The notes under the pieces: generated by a model
Seen by the model: only the letters and a program-made list of their open reading frames with translations
Told to the model about the DNA's origin: nothing
Database searches by the model: none
Made by a program: the position numbers and the translations under genes
NCBI GenBank assembly: GCA_946410455.1
Contig: CAMKAJ010000004.1
Span: 1 to 64,000, forward strand
DNA from: an uncultured Bacteroidales bacterium
GTDB lineage: Bacteria; Bacteroidota; Bacteroidia; Bacteroidales; UBA932
Length of the DNA stretch: 64,000 nt
Direction of reading: 5' to 3'
In this document: one piece after another, positions 50,825 through 60,222 of the stretch
Layout: each line of letters starts with the position of its first letter
Numbering within the stretch: the stretch's first letter is position 1

Positions 50825-52606
50825 ATGAAAAAGATCTTGTTGCCCGTACTGCTTCTGCTCCTTTCCGCACTGCCCGCCTCTTCCTTCGGCCTGTACGAAG
50901 GCAGGGAGACCGTTTCCCTGGGCGGGCGCTGGAACTATATAGTGGATCCTATGGATACGGGTATCTACAAGTATCACATGACGCTCCAGAAGCCTCACAA
51001 ACGCTATTTCGCCGACCGTCACTTCTACCAGGACAAGAGTACCCTGATAGAGTACGACTTCGATAAGTCTCCATGCCTGAATGTTCCAGGAGACTGGAAT
51101 TCCCAGTCCGAAAAGCTTTATTATTACGAGGGGAGCGTTTGGTACCGCCGCCTGGTTGATTTCCACCCGGTGCCCGGAAGGCGCTGGTTCCTTTATTTCG
51201 GTGCGGTGAACTATAAATGCATGGTAGGACTCAACAACACCATCCTCGGTACGCATAAAGGCGGGTTTACGCCGTTCTGGTTCGAGGTGACGGACGTGCT
51301 GAAAGAAGGGGAGAACAGCCTGGTAGTTTATGTGAACAACAGCAGGGGAGTGTCGGAAGTACCGACCATCAACTACGACTGGTGGAACTACGGCGGCATT
51401 ACCCGTGACGTTTTGCTGGTGAGCGTGCCGGAAGTGTTCATCACGGACTATCGTATCAGTTTCGACGGCTCCATGGTCGATGTTTCGGTGAATCTGGACG
51501 GCGGCCGCGGGCAGGTTGCCGTGGAGATCCCCGAACTCGGAATCAAAAAGACTGCGTGTGCCTGCAAGGGTGCGGCTCATTTCAGGTTCAAGGCGTCCCC
51601 CGAACTCTGGTCTCCCGAGCACCCCCGTTTGTACGACATTACTGTGCGTAGCGACGCCGACAGCATTACCGACAAAGTAGGCTTCCGCACTATCCGGGTA
51701 GAAGGGGAAAAGATACTGCTGAACGGTGAGCCTGTTTTCCTTAAAGGAGTAGCCGTACACGACGAAACCATCAGCCCTAATCCCGGCCGCTGCCGCAGCG
51801 AAGCGGATGTGCGCGCCCTTCTGGAGGCGGCAAAAGACCTCGGGTGCAATTTCCTGCGCCTTGCGCATTATCCCCACAGCGAGCAGATGGTCCGCCTTGC
51901 CGAGGAAATGGGCTTCATGCTCTGGGAAGAAATCCCATGCTACTGGAATATCGACTGGTCGTCCGAAGAAACCCACGCTAATGCGGAAAACCAGCTCGTG
52001 GAGATGATAAGCAGGGATTATAACCGGGCGGCCGTGATAATCTGGTCGGTGGCCAATGAGACTCCCTGCACTCCGGAAAGGCTGGACTTCCTTGGAAAAC
52101 TGATTTCCAAGGCAAGGTCGTTGGATCCGGTGCGCCTGGTAAGTGCTGCCATGCAGAAAGAGAAGCCGGACTTTTATCACCCTGTAGTTGAGGATGAGTT
52201 GATTTCGCTGACAGATATCATCAGCTTCAACCAGTATTACGGCTGGTACGACGGCAAACCGGCGGACTGCGACTCCGTGGTCTGGTCCATCCCGCGCGGG
52301 AAGCCCGTGGTGTTCAGCGAATTCGGCGGCGGCGCGCTCTATGGCAACCATGGCAGCGACATTGAAATGTTTACGGAAGAATATCTCGAGCTGTTGTACC
52401 GGAAAAACCTTTCGATGCTGTCGAAGATTCCGGGCCTCAGCGGCCTCTGCCCTTGGTGCCTTAAGGATTTCCGCTCTCCCAAGCGCCCTCTCACCGGTAT
52501 CCAGGACGATTTCAACCGCAAGGGCCTCATTGACGAGCAAGGCCGCCGCAAGCAGGCATTCTTCGTAGTTAAAGACTTTTACGGGCGGGATATTTTGCAG
52601 TTTTAG
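50825..52606 (+). CDS. GH2-family beta-glycosidase
   Basis: A 593-residue secreted enzyme, signal peptide ending SSFG. The sugar-binding jelly-roll domain is about 30-215 (VSLGGRWNYIVDP, CLNVPGDWNSQSEKLYYYEGSVWYRR), the Ig-like domain about 220-300, and the barrel about 300-590. The acid/base is E412 in WSVANETP and the nucleophile E499 in VVFSEFGGG. Members are beta-galactosidases, beta-glucuronidases, beta-mannosidases and others. It lacks the extra C-terminal domains of long LacZ types. It starts 3 bp after the GH39-like gene stop. Confidence 0.92.
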   Translation: MKKILLPVLLLLLSALPASSFGLYEGRETVSLGGRWNYIVDPMDTGIYKYHMTLQKPHKRYFADRHFYQDKSTLIEYDFDKSPCLNVPGDWNSQSEKLYYYEGSVWYRRLVDFHPVPGRRWFLYFGAVNYKCMVGLNNTILGTHKGGFTPFWFEVTDVLKEGENSLVVYVNNSRGVSEVPTINYDWWNYGGITRDVLLVSVPEVFITDYRISFDGSMVDVSVNLDGGRGQVAVEIPELGIKKTACACKGAAHFRFKASPELWSPEHPRLYDITVRSDADSITDKVGFRTIRVEGEKILLNGEPVFLKGVAVHDETISPNPGRCRSEADVRALLEAAKDLGCNFLRLAHYPHSEQMVRLAEEMGFMLWEEIPCYWNIDWSSEETHANAENQLVEMISRDYNRAAVIIWSVANETPCTPERLDFLGKLISKARSLDPVRLVSAAMQKEKPDFYHPVVEDELISLTDIISFNQYYGWYDGKPADCDSVVWSIPRGKPVVFSEFGGGALYGNHGSDIEMFTEEYLELLYRKNLSMLSKIPGLSGLCPWCLKDFRSPKRPLTGIQDDFNRKGLIDEQGRRKQAFFVVKDFYGRDILQF

Positions 52607-52637
52607 GTAATACTCGTACATTACAAAACAGTTCGTG

Positions 52638-54359
52638 ATGATGAAAAAGATATTTTCGCTGCTAATCGCCGCCCTGATGGTGCTGGCTGCATATTCATGT
52701 GAGAAAGACCCTGAGCCCGTGGATCCTGATCCCGGGAACAAAGAGGAAGAAGTCACTCCCGTGGAAACACCTGAGACACCCCTCGTGTCCAAAGGGGCCT
52801 ACAAGCATGTTGTGATAGTCGGAGTCGACGGTGCAGGAGCGTTCTTCAAGGATACGCCAACACCCCGCTGCGACGAGATTTTCGCCGGCCAGGCCACGAC
52901 CTACAGGTCCAAGACATCGTTCCCTACCATCAGCGCCCAGTGCTGGACTTCCATGCTGCACGGCGTGCTTCCCGAGTTTCACGGCATCACGAACGACATT
53001 TCCGAAGATAAGAACGTCCATTATCCGGTGAAGAGCCCTTATCCGTCCATCTTCCGGGTGGCGCGCGAGGCTCATCCGGATGCGAAACTGGCTTCCTTCG
53101 TGAGCTGGTACGCCATCAACAACGGCATTATCGAGCAGAATCTCGGGGTCGAAATGGGAGAAACGAAGGACGTAGATCCGGAAATAGCGCGCATGACGGT
53201 CAGTTATCTTGCCGACAACGCGCCGATGCTGCTGTTCGTTCATTTCGGCTCCCCGGATGTCGTGGGAGAGAAGCTTGGCTTCGGGACGGACGCCCAGCTG
53301 AAGGCCATCAGCGACCTGGATACCTATATCGGATGGATTTACGACCAACTTAAGCTGAAGGGGCTCCTTGACGATACCCTCTTTATCGTCACCGCCGACC
53401 ATGGCGGCATCGGAAAAAGCCATGGCGGCGACACGGATCAGGAAAGATATGTGTTCCTGGGAATCGCGGGCAAGACTGTCGCGGACGGCACCATCGTCGA
53501 CGCCGAAGCTCGCGACGTCGCTGCAATTTCCGCCTATGCGCTTGGGCTTGAAGCTCCTGAGACATGGACAGGGCACGTCCCGGCCGGCGTGTTCAAGGAT
53601 GTCACCGAGGTGGGTGAACGCAAGACCGGGGAGCTGCCGGGCGCAAAGTACCGCAGCCACCAGACAGCGCCTACCCCTTCCCTGAGCGACGTGCAGACCC
53701 TTCTCGCCAAACATAAGGTGACGGCTTACTTCCCGTTCGACGAAAGCGTCAGCGACGCTTTAGGCAAGGTGCAGACAAGCTCTTCCGGCACTCTGAAGTA
53801 TGAAGACGCCTACTTCGGGAAAGGTGTTGCCCTGAACAACGGGTACGTGTCTTTGAAGGATGTCTCAGTGGGCACAGGATCCTTCTCGGCGGCGTTCTGG
53901 CTTAAGGCCACGCTGCCCTCGCCCAAGGGCGCCGACCCGGGGCTGATTTCCAACAAAGACTGGAACGAGGGCGTGTATAAAGGATTCATCCTGTCCCTCA
54001 GGGGCACCCGGGATATCAAGTTCAATGTCGGAGACGGCGGCAAGAACAGGATGGATTTCACGCGGGTCCTTCCGTTCGACTATGACCAAGGCTGGATGCA
54101 TGTCATCCTGACCGTTGACCGCGAGAACAAAAAGGTCCGCATCTACTACGACTTTATCGACGGAGACGAGGCGGACATTCCGGATGCGCTTGCCACCATA
54201 TCCTTCGACTCGCTGTCTTTCAACATCGGCCAGGACGGCACTGGCAAGCTGTCCTACAGGCTCCCGGCCAGCATAGACGAACTCATCATCACGTCCGACG
54301 TGCTGGACGATGAAGCCATCGCTGCCCTGAAGGCCCACTATATGGCGAAGTCCACGTAG
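52638..54359 (+). CDS. Type I phosphodiesterase/nucleotide pyrophosphatase-like lipoprotein with LamG domain
   Basis: A 573-residue lipoprotein (MVLAAYSC) with an acidic/proline linker (about 20-50). The alkaline-phosphatase-superfamily domain (about 55-340) shows D64 in VGVDGAG, nucleophile T97 in FPTISAQ, D207 in SPDVVGEKLG, D254/H255 in TADHGG, and a later His in SHGGD. The usual metal-ligand His four residues after D207 is Glu here (E211). A concanavalin/LamG-like beta-sandwich (about 355-570; FDESVSDALGKVQTSSSGTLKYEDAYFGKGVALNNGYV) is a likely glycan binder. It is the last gene of the SusC/D locus and adds a second phosphoester-cleaving enzyme type beside the EEP proteins. Confidence 0.85.
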   Translation: MMKKIFSLLIAALMVLAAYSCEKDPEPVDPDPGNKEEEVTPVETPETPLVSKGAYKHVVIVGVDGAGAFFKDTPTPRCDEIFAGQATTYRSKTSFPTISAQCWTSMLHGVLPEFHGITNDISEDKNVHYPVKSPYPSIFRVAREAHPDAKLASFVSWYAINNGIIEQNLGVEMGETKDVDPEIARMTVSYLADNAPMLLFVHFGSPDVVGEKLGFGTDAQLKAISDLDTYIGWIYDQLKLKGLLDDTLFIVTADHGGIGKSHGGDTDQERYVFLGIAGKTVADGTIVDAEARDVAAISAYALGLEAPETWTGHVPAGVFKDVTEVGERKTGELPGAKYRSHQTAPTPSLSDVQTLLAKHKVTAYFPFDESVSDALGKVQTSSSGTLKYEDAYFGKGVALNNGYVSLKDVSVGTGSFSAAFWLKATLPSPKGADPGLISNKDWNEGVYKGFILSLRGTRDIKFNVGDGGKNRMDFTRVLPFDYDQGWMHVILTVDRENKKVRIYYDFIDGDEADIPDALATISFDSLSFNIGQDGTGKLSYRLPASIDELIITSDVLDDEAIAALKAHYMAKST

Positions 54360-54503
54360 ACGGGGAAGTGGTCTGATGCGCCATTACAAAAGCGGCGACA
54401 CGTACATTTCTGCAAAACAAGCAAAAAGAATAGAAGCTGGCCTGCATCGTATAGCAAAAGAGTTGCTATCTGTAACCCTATAATTGAGGCTCTGCCTACT
54501 ATG

Positions 54504-54632
54504 CCCCAGCAGCAAAGTGGGACGGCTGGAGCGGCAGTGCTGCCGGAGGTACATTCCGATGGACCTCCGGCAGCAAAAAAGCCCCAAAATGCTGCCGGAG
54601 GTACAAGCTAATGTACCTCCGGCCACGCAATA
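54504..54632 (-). repeat. 129-bp palindromic repeat, left copy (inverted)
   Basis: This is close to the reverse complement of 58322-58450. It contains two hairpins with GCCGGAGGT/ACCTCCGGC arms and a GCCCCAAAA linker. It lies in the 357-bp gap after the phosphodiesterase gene; 54360-54503 holds nothing I can identify. Confidence 0.85.
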
Positions 54633-54690
54633 GATAATGGGGATTCACCGGTGATTGGAAAAACAAATTGATACTTTGCGCCAAAAAGGC

Positions 54691-54698
54691 TACATTTG
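54691..54698 (+). promoter_or_regulatory. -7 box TACATTTG before PPC-domain gene
   Basis: A perfect TAnnTTTG match, 18 bp before ATG 54717. ATTG at 54667-54670 with 20-bp spacing is a possible -33 element. Confidence 0.6.
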
Positions 54699-54716
54699 TG
54701 AGAAAAAATCTGAACC

Positions 54717-55145
54717 ATGTACCAATTCAAAGAAGTGAAGCCGGGGACTTTTGTTTTGAGCCTCGATAACCATGTACTGATTGCTGATGCGCTGGCAGCA
54801 TTTTGCTCACAGAATAATATACTGGCCGGTACGGTAAACGGACTTGGGGCAGTTAATGAGGCGACGTTCCGCTTCTTGAATCCTCAGACCATGAAGTATG
54901 TTGATAAGACTTTCTCTGAGCAGATGGAAATCACCAACCTTACCGGAAACATCTCTCAGAAAGACGGAAAGCCTTACCTCCACCTGCACATTACAGCAAG
55001 CCGCAGCGACTACAGCTGCATAGGAGGCCATTTGCTGAACGCCCGCATTAACGGCGCGTGCGAGCTGGTTGTAGAGAACTGGCCCGGAGCCACGATAGGC
55101 CGCAGGCTGGACGAGCAGACCGGACTTAACCTCTACGAGTTTTAG
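54717..55145 (+). CDS. PPC/DUF296-domain protein
   Basis: A 142-residue single-domain protein matching the PPC (DUF296) trimeric fold: YQFKEVKPGTFVLSLDNHVLIADALAAF, AGTVNGLGAVNEATFRF, and the metal-binding-type YLHLHITASRSDYSCIGGHLLNARI ending CELVVENW. In plants this domain is attached to AT-hook DNA-binding proteins. Bacterial stand-alone forms have no settled function. It has its own promoter and overlaps the convergent Dcu gene by 4 bp. Confidence 0.85.
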   Translation: MYQFKEVKPGTFVLSLDNHVLIADALAAFCSQNNILAGTVNGLGAVNEATFRFLNPQTMKYVDKTFSEQMEITNLTGNISQKDGKPYLHLHITASRSDYSCIGGHLLNARINGACELVVENWPGATIGRRLDEQTGLNLYEF

Positions 55146-56518
55146 TTCACGAAGCTGGCAAAGTAGCCGGCAAAGAACACATTGGTGATAAGGTAGCCCA
55201 CAATGGTAGCTACTATCACGCTTATCAGTCCAGGCATCATAAAGCTGTGATTCAGAAGGTACTTGCCTATCTTGGTAGTACCTGAACGGTCGAAGTTCAC
55301 AGTAGCAATGTCGGAAGGATAGTTGGGTATGAAGAAATATCCGTACACGCTGGGCAGCACGCCAAGCAGCACCGGGCCTGCAATTCCCAGCTCGTATGCC
55401 AGCGGCAGCATGGCTACCACTACTGCGCCCTGCGAATTAATCAGCACAGACACCAAGAAGAACACGACGGCAATAGCCCAGGGGAAGTTAGTCACCAGAC
55501 CCGTGAGCATGGCCTTCATCTCTTCCATATAATTACCAAAGTAAGTGTCTGCAAGCCAGGCAATTCCGTAGATTGCCACAACGGCTACCATGCCGGATTG
55601 CCACACAGCCCCGGCCACAGCCTTCTTGGGTGACGCCTTACAGAACATGATATTACAGGCGGCGGCCATGAGCATGATAATCTGGATGCAGATATTCATC
55701 TTAGGCAGATTCACAGCCTTGGCAAGGGTGGTGCCGTCTGCGGTATGAATCATCTGCAAGAATGCAAAGGCAACGATAACCAGGAGTGACGCAAGGAAAA
55801 TGAATACCGACGCTTTTGCCTCCTTGGTAATCACCTTGTCGAGAGTGGTGGCTGAGCTGCCATACATGTATGCAAATGCCTCAGGGTCAGCCTTGCGCTT
55901 GAGGAATTCGGGATCCTTGTCGAGGTCCTTCCCGCGCTTGTAAGATGCAAGTGCGGCGCACATCAGGCCTAATACGCATGCGGGAATTGTTACCATCAGT
56001 ACCTGAGGAATAGAAACCATGTAGCCGTTGGCGTTGGATATTGTCACGAAGGCCACAACTGCAGCTGCGATGGGCGAACAAGTGATACCGACCTGTGAGG
56101 CTACTGAAGCCACGCCGCAGGGGCGCTCAGGGCGTATTCCCTTTTTGAGCGCGATATCGCAGATGATTGGCATGATTGTATAGACCACATGACCGGTGCC
56201 GACGAGTACGGTGAGAAAGAAAGTTACAAGCGGCCCCAGGAAGGTGATGTGGTCCGGGTGCTTGCGCAACATCTTTTCAGCAATCTGGATCATCCAGTCC
56301 ATACCGCCGGAGGCCTGGAGGGTTCCGGCACATGTTACCGCTGCTATAATGATATAGATAACATCCGTCGGAGGAGTGCCCGGTTTGAGCCCGAAGCCAA
56401 ATACCAAAATTGCCAGGCCGATGCCGGAAATAGCGCCGAGCGCCAGGCTGCCGTACCTTGAGCCCACATACAGGGCCGCCAGCACGATCAGCAGTTCAAT
56501 GATCATCGTAATCGTCAT
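55142..56518 (-). CDS. Anaerobic C4-dicarboxylate transporter (DcuA/DcuB family)
   Basis: A 458-residue inner-membrane protein with about 10-12 hydrophobic segments. Family signatures are LLIVLAALYVGSRYGSLALGAISGIGLAILVFGFGLKPGTPPTDVI at the N-terminus, GTGHVVYTIMPIICDIALKKGIRPERP, SVASQVGITCSPIAAAVV, and GYFFIPNYPSDIATVNFDRSGTTKIGKYLLNHSFM near the end. It exchanges fumarate, malate or aspartate for succinate, consistent with fumarate respiration in anaerobic Bacteroidales. DcuA and DcuB cannot be separated from sequence alone. It lies 12 bp downstream of the broken transglutaminase gene. Confidence 0.93.
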   Translation of the reverse strand: MTITMIIELLIVLAALYVGSRYGSLALGAISGIGLAILVFGFGLKPGTPPTDVIYIIIAAVTCAGTLQASGGMDWMIQIAEKMLRKHPDHITFLGPLVTFFLTVLVGTGHVVYTIMPIICDIALKKGIRPERPCGVASVASQVGITCSPIAAAVVAFVTISNANGYMVSIPQVLMVTIPACVLGLMCAALASYKRGKDLDKDPEFLKRKADPEAFAYMYGSSATTLDKVITKEAKASVFIFLASLLVIVAFAFLQMIHTADGTTLAKAVNLPKMNICIQIIMLMAAACNIMFCKASPKKAVAGAVWQSGMVAVVAIYGIAWLADTYFGNYMEEMKAMLTGLVTNFPWAIAVVFFLVSVLINSQGAVVVAMLPLAYELGIAGPVLLGVLPSVYGYFFIPNYPSDIATVNFDRSGTTKIGKYLLNHSFMMPGLISVIVATIVGYLITNVFFAGYFASFVN

Positions 56519-56530
56519 ATCATGACTAAG

Positions 56531-58177
56531 TTAAAGCTCTTTAAATATATACTCGCCCTCTACGTTACCATTGCCGCTACAATACAAAATCCACCAGATA
56601 ACCTGCAGCATGCTACAGTTATAATTCTCTCCGGCAACGGAAAAGTCTAATGAGAAATCGTTATTCATTACCACGTAACTCTCATCAGGGAATTTGCCAA
56701 AGGAATCAAATCCATCCTGCAACCAGTTTATGTCAAGCGGAATCTACCCGTAACCAGCCAGGTAGAACTCGCCCCTGGCATGGGTACCTATCTCCTCTCC
56801 GTCCTTTGACGGTATGAGCATCAAGATGGGTCTGGCCGGAATACCTTTGCACCGGACCAGGGACATCCAGACAACGTGCATATTCCCACAATCGCCCGAC
56901 ATCCTTTGGACGATTTCGTCGATGGAGTTGCCGAAGTCGAAGATTTCATACTTAAAGTTCTGGGCTACAAAATTTGCACAGGCCCTGGCGTACTCCAGAT
57001 GATTCCCGTTGGCTTTCTCCCACAGCCGGTCAGACCATTCAACTATCTTGGGGTGGGTTGGGTCCACTATCTTCACCCACTTATCATCCACCATGGCCGT
57101 ACACACAGATGTAAAGCGCTTGTATTCCGACGATTCCGTATCGTACGGAAGATTAGGCTCGGAAACAAGCTTTACAGAGGTAGCAAAGGTGTAGAAGTCA
57201 ACCGTATATCGGTGGTAAATGAATTCGCTTCCTGACGGCGGGAAGCCTGAGGTGCGGTAATCCATGAGGTATTTGAATCCGGTGTCGCTCGTACACAGCT
57301 TTGCCGTGCCGAAATCAGAGTTGGTTATTACCTGATACTGGTTTGTTTCCGGGTATGGCAGAATCATCAGGGTCATGTCCAGTTTAACGCTGGAGTCGTA
57401 ATATAGTTTATGCGCCTGCAAAATATTTGCACGGCGAACAAACTTTTTTGTGAACACATCTGCGTGCTGCTTGATAAGTACGCTCTCAGTCTTGCCGGAA
57501 CTGTAGGTCAGGCGGAGTTCGGCTTCCCGGTCTTTAGTCAGGCTGTTCGGCTCCGAGCTTAAGTCGAGCCGCACTTTTCCTGGACCGCCCGACTGGGGGC
57601 TGACGCTAAGCCAGGGAAGGTTGGTGCTGGCAGTCCAATCTTCTTCAACATCAATTACTACATATCCTGCACCGCCTTCGGCAAATGCATATCCGGGATC
57701 GTTATTGAATACGAATTTCGTCGAAGCCTCAAATACTTGCTGAGTTGCCGTTATGCTGGCGCTACCAGTAGCTGTGCCGAAGCAAGTAACCGAAATCTCG
57801 GTTGAGAGCGGCTCTAATCCGGTGTTGGGAGCGGCCTTAAGGGTTATCGTACTGCTGCCTTCCGAGCCAAAGTTTGGAGTAGCTACCAGCCAGCTAACGC
57901 CTGTAAAGACATTCCAGTCAGCATTACTCTCTATCACCAGCTGTACATTGCCTCCCGCCGGCGGCATTATCAGCTCTGACAACTGGGTGCCATCAATACT
58001 GTAGAAAGAGATAACTGCCTCCGGCTTCTGCGTGGGCTTTCCGGGATCAGTCCCTGGCGTATCTCCTCCAGGCCCATTGTCGGGCTCCACAGGATTGCAG
58101 CACAGCGCAAAACATGCCAGTGCAAAGCCAGCGGCTAAAACTCGTAATCGTCTGAAGACAGGACCCATATTGCGCAA
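56531..58177 (-). pseudogene. Transglutaminase-like lipoprotein with BACON-type domains, in-frame TAG
   Basis: Reading left from ATG 58177: a lipoprotein signal (LAAGFALACFALC), two BACON-like beta domains (about 65-150 and 160-245; SNADWNVFTGVSWLVATP, EEDWTASTNLPWLSVSPQSGG), then a transglutaminase-like domain. The catalytic Cys is about 430 in SGDCGNMHVVWMSL and the His about 467 in THARGEFYLAGYG. The next codon is TAG (56744-56746), where the family usually has Trp (GYGW-IPxD). The same frame then continues with IPLDINWLQDG, which would contain the catalytic Asp, for another 71 codons to TAA at 56531. TGG to TAG is the simplest explanation. Other genes here (3988, 42147) end in TAG, so TAG is a normal stop. 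Confidence 0.8.
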
Positions 58178-58321
58178 ATATACAAAACTTATGCAAATAC
58201 TCCGTAATTGTTAGCGGGTACTTATGACGTTAATCGTCTTATTATTATAAAAATAAAAATGGTTTTATTCGCAAACCGTATCCATATGTGTCTCCACATG
58301 CTGAATCTACGATAGTGCGTC

Positions 58322-58450
58322 CATCGCGTGGCCGGAGGTACATTAGCTTGTACCTCCGGCAGCATTCTGGGGCTTTTTTGCGGCCGGAGGTCCATCGGAA
58401 TGTACCTCCGGCGACACTGCTGCTCCAGCCGTCCCACTTCGCTGCGGGGG
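58322..58450 (+). repeat. 129-bp palindromic repeat, right copy
   Basis: The inverted partner of 54504-54632, about 90 percent or more identical by eye. Hairpin 1 is GCCGGAGGTACA (58331-58342) with TGTACCTCCGGC (58349-58360), perfect with a 6-nt loop. Hairpin 2 is GCCGGAGGT (58383-58391) with ACCTCCGGC (58404-58412). The linker is GGGGCTTTTTTG. This resembles paired REP-like units. No REP-associated transposase is in the window. Confidence 0.85.
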
Positions 58451-58504
58451 TAAGCGCGAAATCTGGCTTTATTGCTCCCGCCGTCCCACTTCGCTGCGGG
58501 GGTA
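58428..58504. repeat. 25-bp direct repeat, period 52
   Basis: A 25-bp sequence starting GCCGTCCCACTTCGCTGCGG is identical at 58428-58452 and 58480-58504. The first copy forms the edge of the right 129-bp repeat. Confidence 0.85.
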
Positions 58505-58530
58505 GGAATGAAATCCCGGCCTATGGGGTA

Positions 58531-58620
58531 GTCAAAAACAGCCCCGGGACCGGTGTTTGGACCCTTACTGCAAAAACCCTAGAAAACGCAGATTCAGATC
58601 TTCCACCGGTCCCGGGCTGT
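58531..58620 (-). terminator. Long-arm hairpin downstream of gltX, possible terminator
   Basis: CACCGGTCCCGGGCTGT (58604-58620) pairs with 58538-58555 over 17 bp with one bulged base and a 48-nt loop. On the minus strand it is followed by TTTTTGAC. It may end the gltX-division transcript, but the loop is long for a simple terminator. 58621-58704 is GC-rich with further short complementary stretches and no ORF. Confidence 0.5.
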
Positions 58621-58704
58621 CTAGAGCAAGCCACTAACTAACAGTAGCCGGGAGGGTAAGTCGGCAACGGGACCCGGAGCTTGTCCTAAGCCCGTGCCCC
58701 GTCA

Positions 58705-60222
58705 TTATAATAACCGCTCTTCGGCCCTGTGGAAGCGCAAAAGCGCCTCCTCCCGGCCTATGAAACGCATTATATCAGCAATACCGAGCCCGCTGCCGGA
58801 GCCCGTAAACGCAAGGCGGATGCAATTCATCACCTTGCCCATGGGCCACTCTCTGGCCCGTATATATTCTTCCATTTCGAGTGCGGAAGCTGTGGCTTGC
58901 AGGGCCTCGCGGGCCATGGCCACGTTCTCCGCCTTCCAGAATTTAGTAACATCCTTCTCTACATACTCCTCGGGGGCCTGGAACAGATACCAGGCAATGC
59001 CCCAGAAGTCGGAGACGAAGGTAGCCCTCTCTTTAATGAGCGCTACAACCTCGCGCACCATATCCTCAGAAGCGGAAACACCGTGAGAGGCAAGTTCCGG
59101 CATCCAAAGGGCGGCCAGCTCGGCGTCGCTGCGCTTACGCAGGTACTCTTTGTTGAACCACTTTGCCTTCTCCGGGTTGAACTTGGCTCCGGACCTGCCC
59201 ACCTTCTCAAGAGAGAAAGCCTGCACAAGCTCGTCCATGCTGAAGAGCTCCTGCTCGGTCCCGGGATTCCAACCCAGCATGGCCAGAAGGTTCACGAAGG
59301 CATCGGGGAAGTATCCGTCTTCGCGGTATCCGCGAGACACAGTGCCGTCAGGTGCAGTCCACTTCAAAGGAAATACAGGGAAACCCATCTTGTCGCCGTC
59401 TCGCTTGCTGAGTTTACCGTTACCTACGGGCTTGAGCAGCAGGGGAAGGTGTGCAAAGTGCGGCCTCTCCCAGCCGAATGCCTTGTAAAGCAGGTAGTGC
59501 AAGGGAAGGGACGGAAGCCATTCTTCGCCACGGATAACGTCACTGATCTCCATCAGATGGTCATCTACGATGTTTGCAAGGTGATAGGTGGGCAGTTCGT
59601 CGGCGCGCTTCCAGAGCACTTTGTCATCCAGCGTGGAGGTGTTAACCTCGATGTGGCCTCGAATCTTGTCGTCCATCTCTACCATCTCGTCGGACGGCAT
59701 GCAGAAGCGTACCGTCCAGTCTGTGCGCTCGGCAAGCAGCTTCTGCACCTCTTCTGCGGGCAGCGTAAGAGAGTTCTTGAGACCGCCGCGAGTGCTCGCA
59801 TTGTAGATGAAAGTCTGCCCGGCACTCTCTGCATCGGCGCGCGCTTTTTCAAGCTCTTCTGCGCTGTCGAATGCATAATAGGCATTGCCGCTCTCAACCA
59901 GCTGCTCGGCGTACTTGCGGTAGATCGCGCGGCGCTGCGACTGGCGGTAGGGCGCGTGCGGATTACGCTCGTCGGCCACTTCTGCCAGCTTGCCGGAGGC
60001 GTCCAGACCCTCGTCGGGGACTATGCCGCACCAGCGCAGCGATTCAATTATATATTCCTCCGTTCCGGGAACGAAGCGGTGGGAGTCTGTATCTTCTATA
60101 CGGAGTATGAAGTCGCCTCCGTTCTTCTTGGCTATCAGATAGTTGTACAGGGCCGTGCGGACTCCGCCCATGTGCAGGGGCCCGGTAGGCGAGGGTGCAA
60201 ATCTTACTCTTGTCTTTTTCAT
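58705..60222 (-). CDS. gltX: Glutamate-tRNA ligase
   Basis: A 505-residue class I synthetase. RFAPSPTGPLHMGGVRTALYNYLIAK (residues 7-32) holds the HIGH-type motif. LRIEDTDSHRFVPGTEEYI and GEEWLPSLPLHYLLYKAFGWERPHFAHLPLLL are the active-site strands, and GKLSKRDGD is the KMSKS-type loop. The C-terminal third is the helical anticodon-binding region. It charges tRNA-Glu (or tRNA-Gln in the indirect pathway). Its ATG overlaps the ftsZ stop, making it the last gene of the division operon. Confidence 0.96.
   Translation of the reverse strand: MKKTRVRFAPSPTGPLHMGGVRTALYNYLIAKKNGGDFILRIEDTDSHRFVPGTEEYIIESLRWCGIVPDEGLDASGKLAEVADERNPHAPYRQSQRRAIYRKYAEQLVESGNAYYAFDSAEELEKARADAESAGQTFIYNASTRGGLKNSLTLPAEEVQKLLAERTDWTVRFCMPSDEMVEMDDKIRGHIEVNTSTLDDKVLWKRADELPTYHLANIVDDHLMEISDVIRGEEWLPSLPLHYLLYKAFGWERPHFAHLPLLLKPVGNGKLSKRDGDKMGFPVFPLKWTAPDGTVSRGYREDGYFPDAFVNLLAMLGWNPGTEQELFSMDELVQAFSLEKVGRSGAKFNPEKAKWFNKEYLRKRSDAELAALWMPELASHGVSASEDMVREVVALIKERATFVSDFWGIAWYLFQAPEEYVEKDVTKFWKAENVAMAREALQATASALEMEEYIRAREWPMGKVMNCIRLAFTGSGSGLGIADIMRFIGREEALLRFHRAEERLL

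Noticed and set aside
56744..56746. Amber recoding (pyrrolysine-like or reassigned TAG)
   Set aside because: TAG ends other intact genes here, such as those finishing at 6600 and 44699, so reassignment is not supported; a nonsense mutation is simpler.
58541..58704. tmRNA, SRP RNA or RNase P RNA
   Set aside because: No conserved core of any of these RNAs could be found; the region is described only as hairpins.
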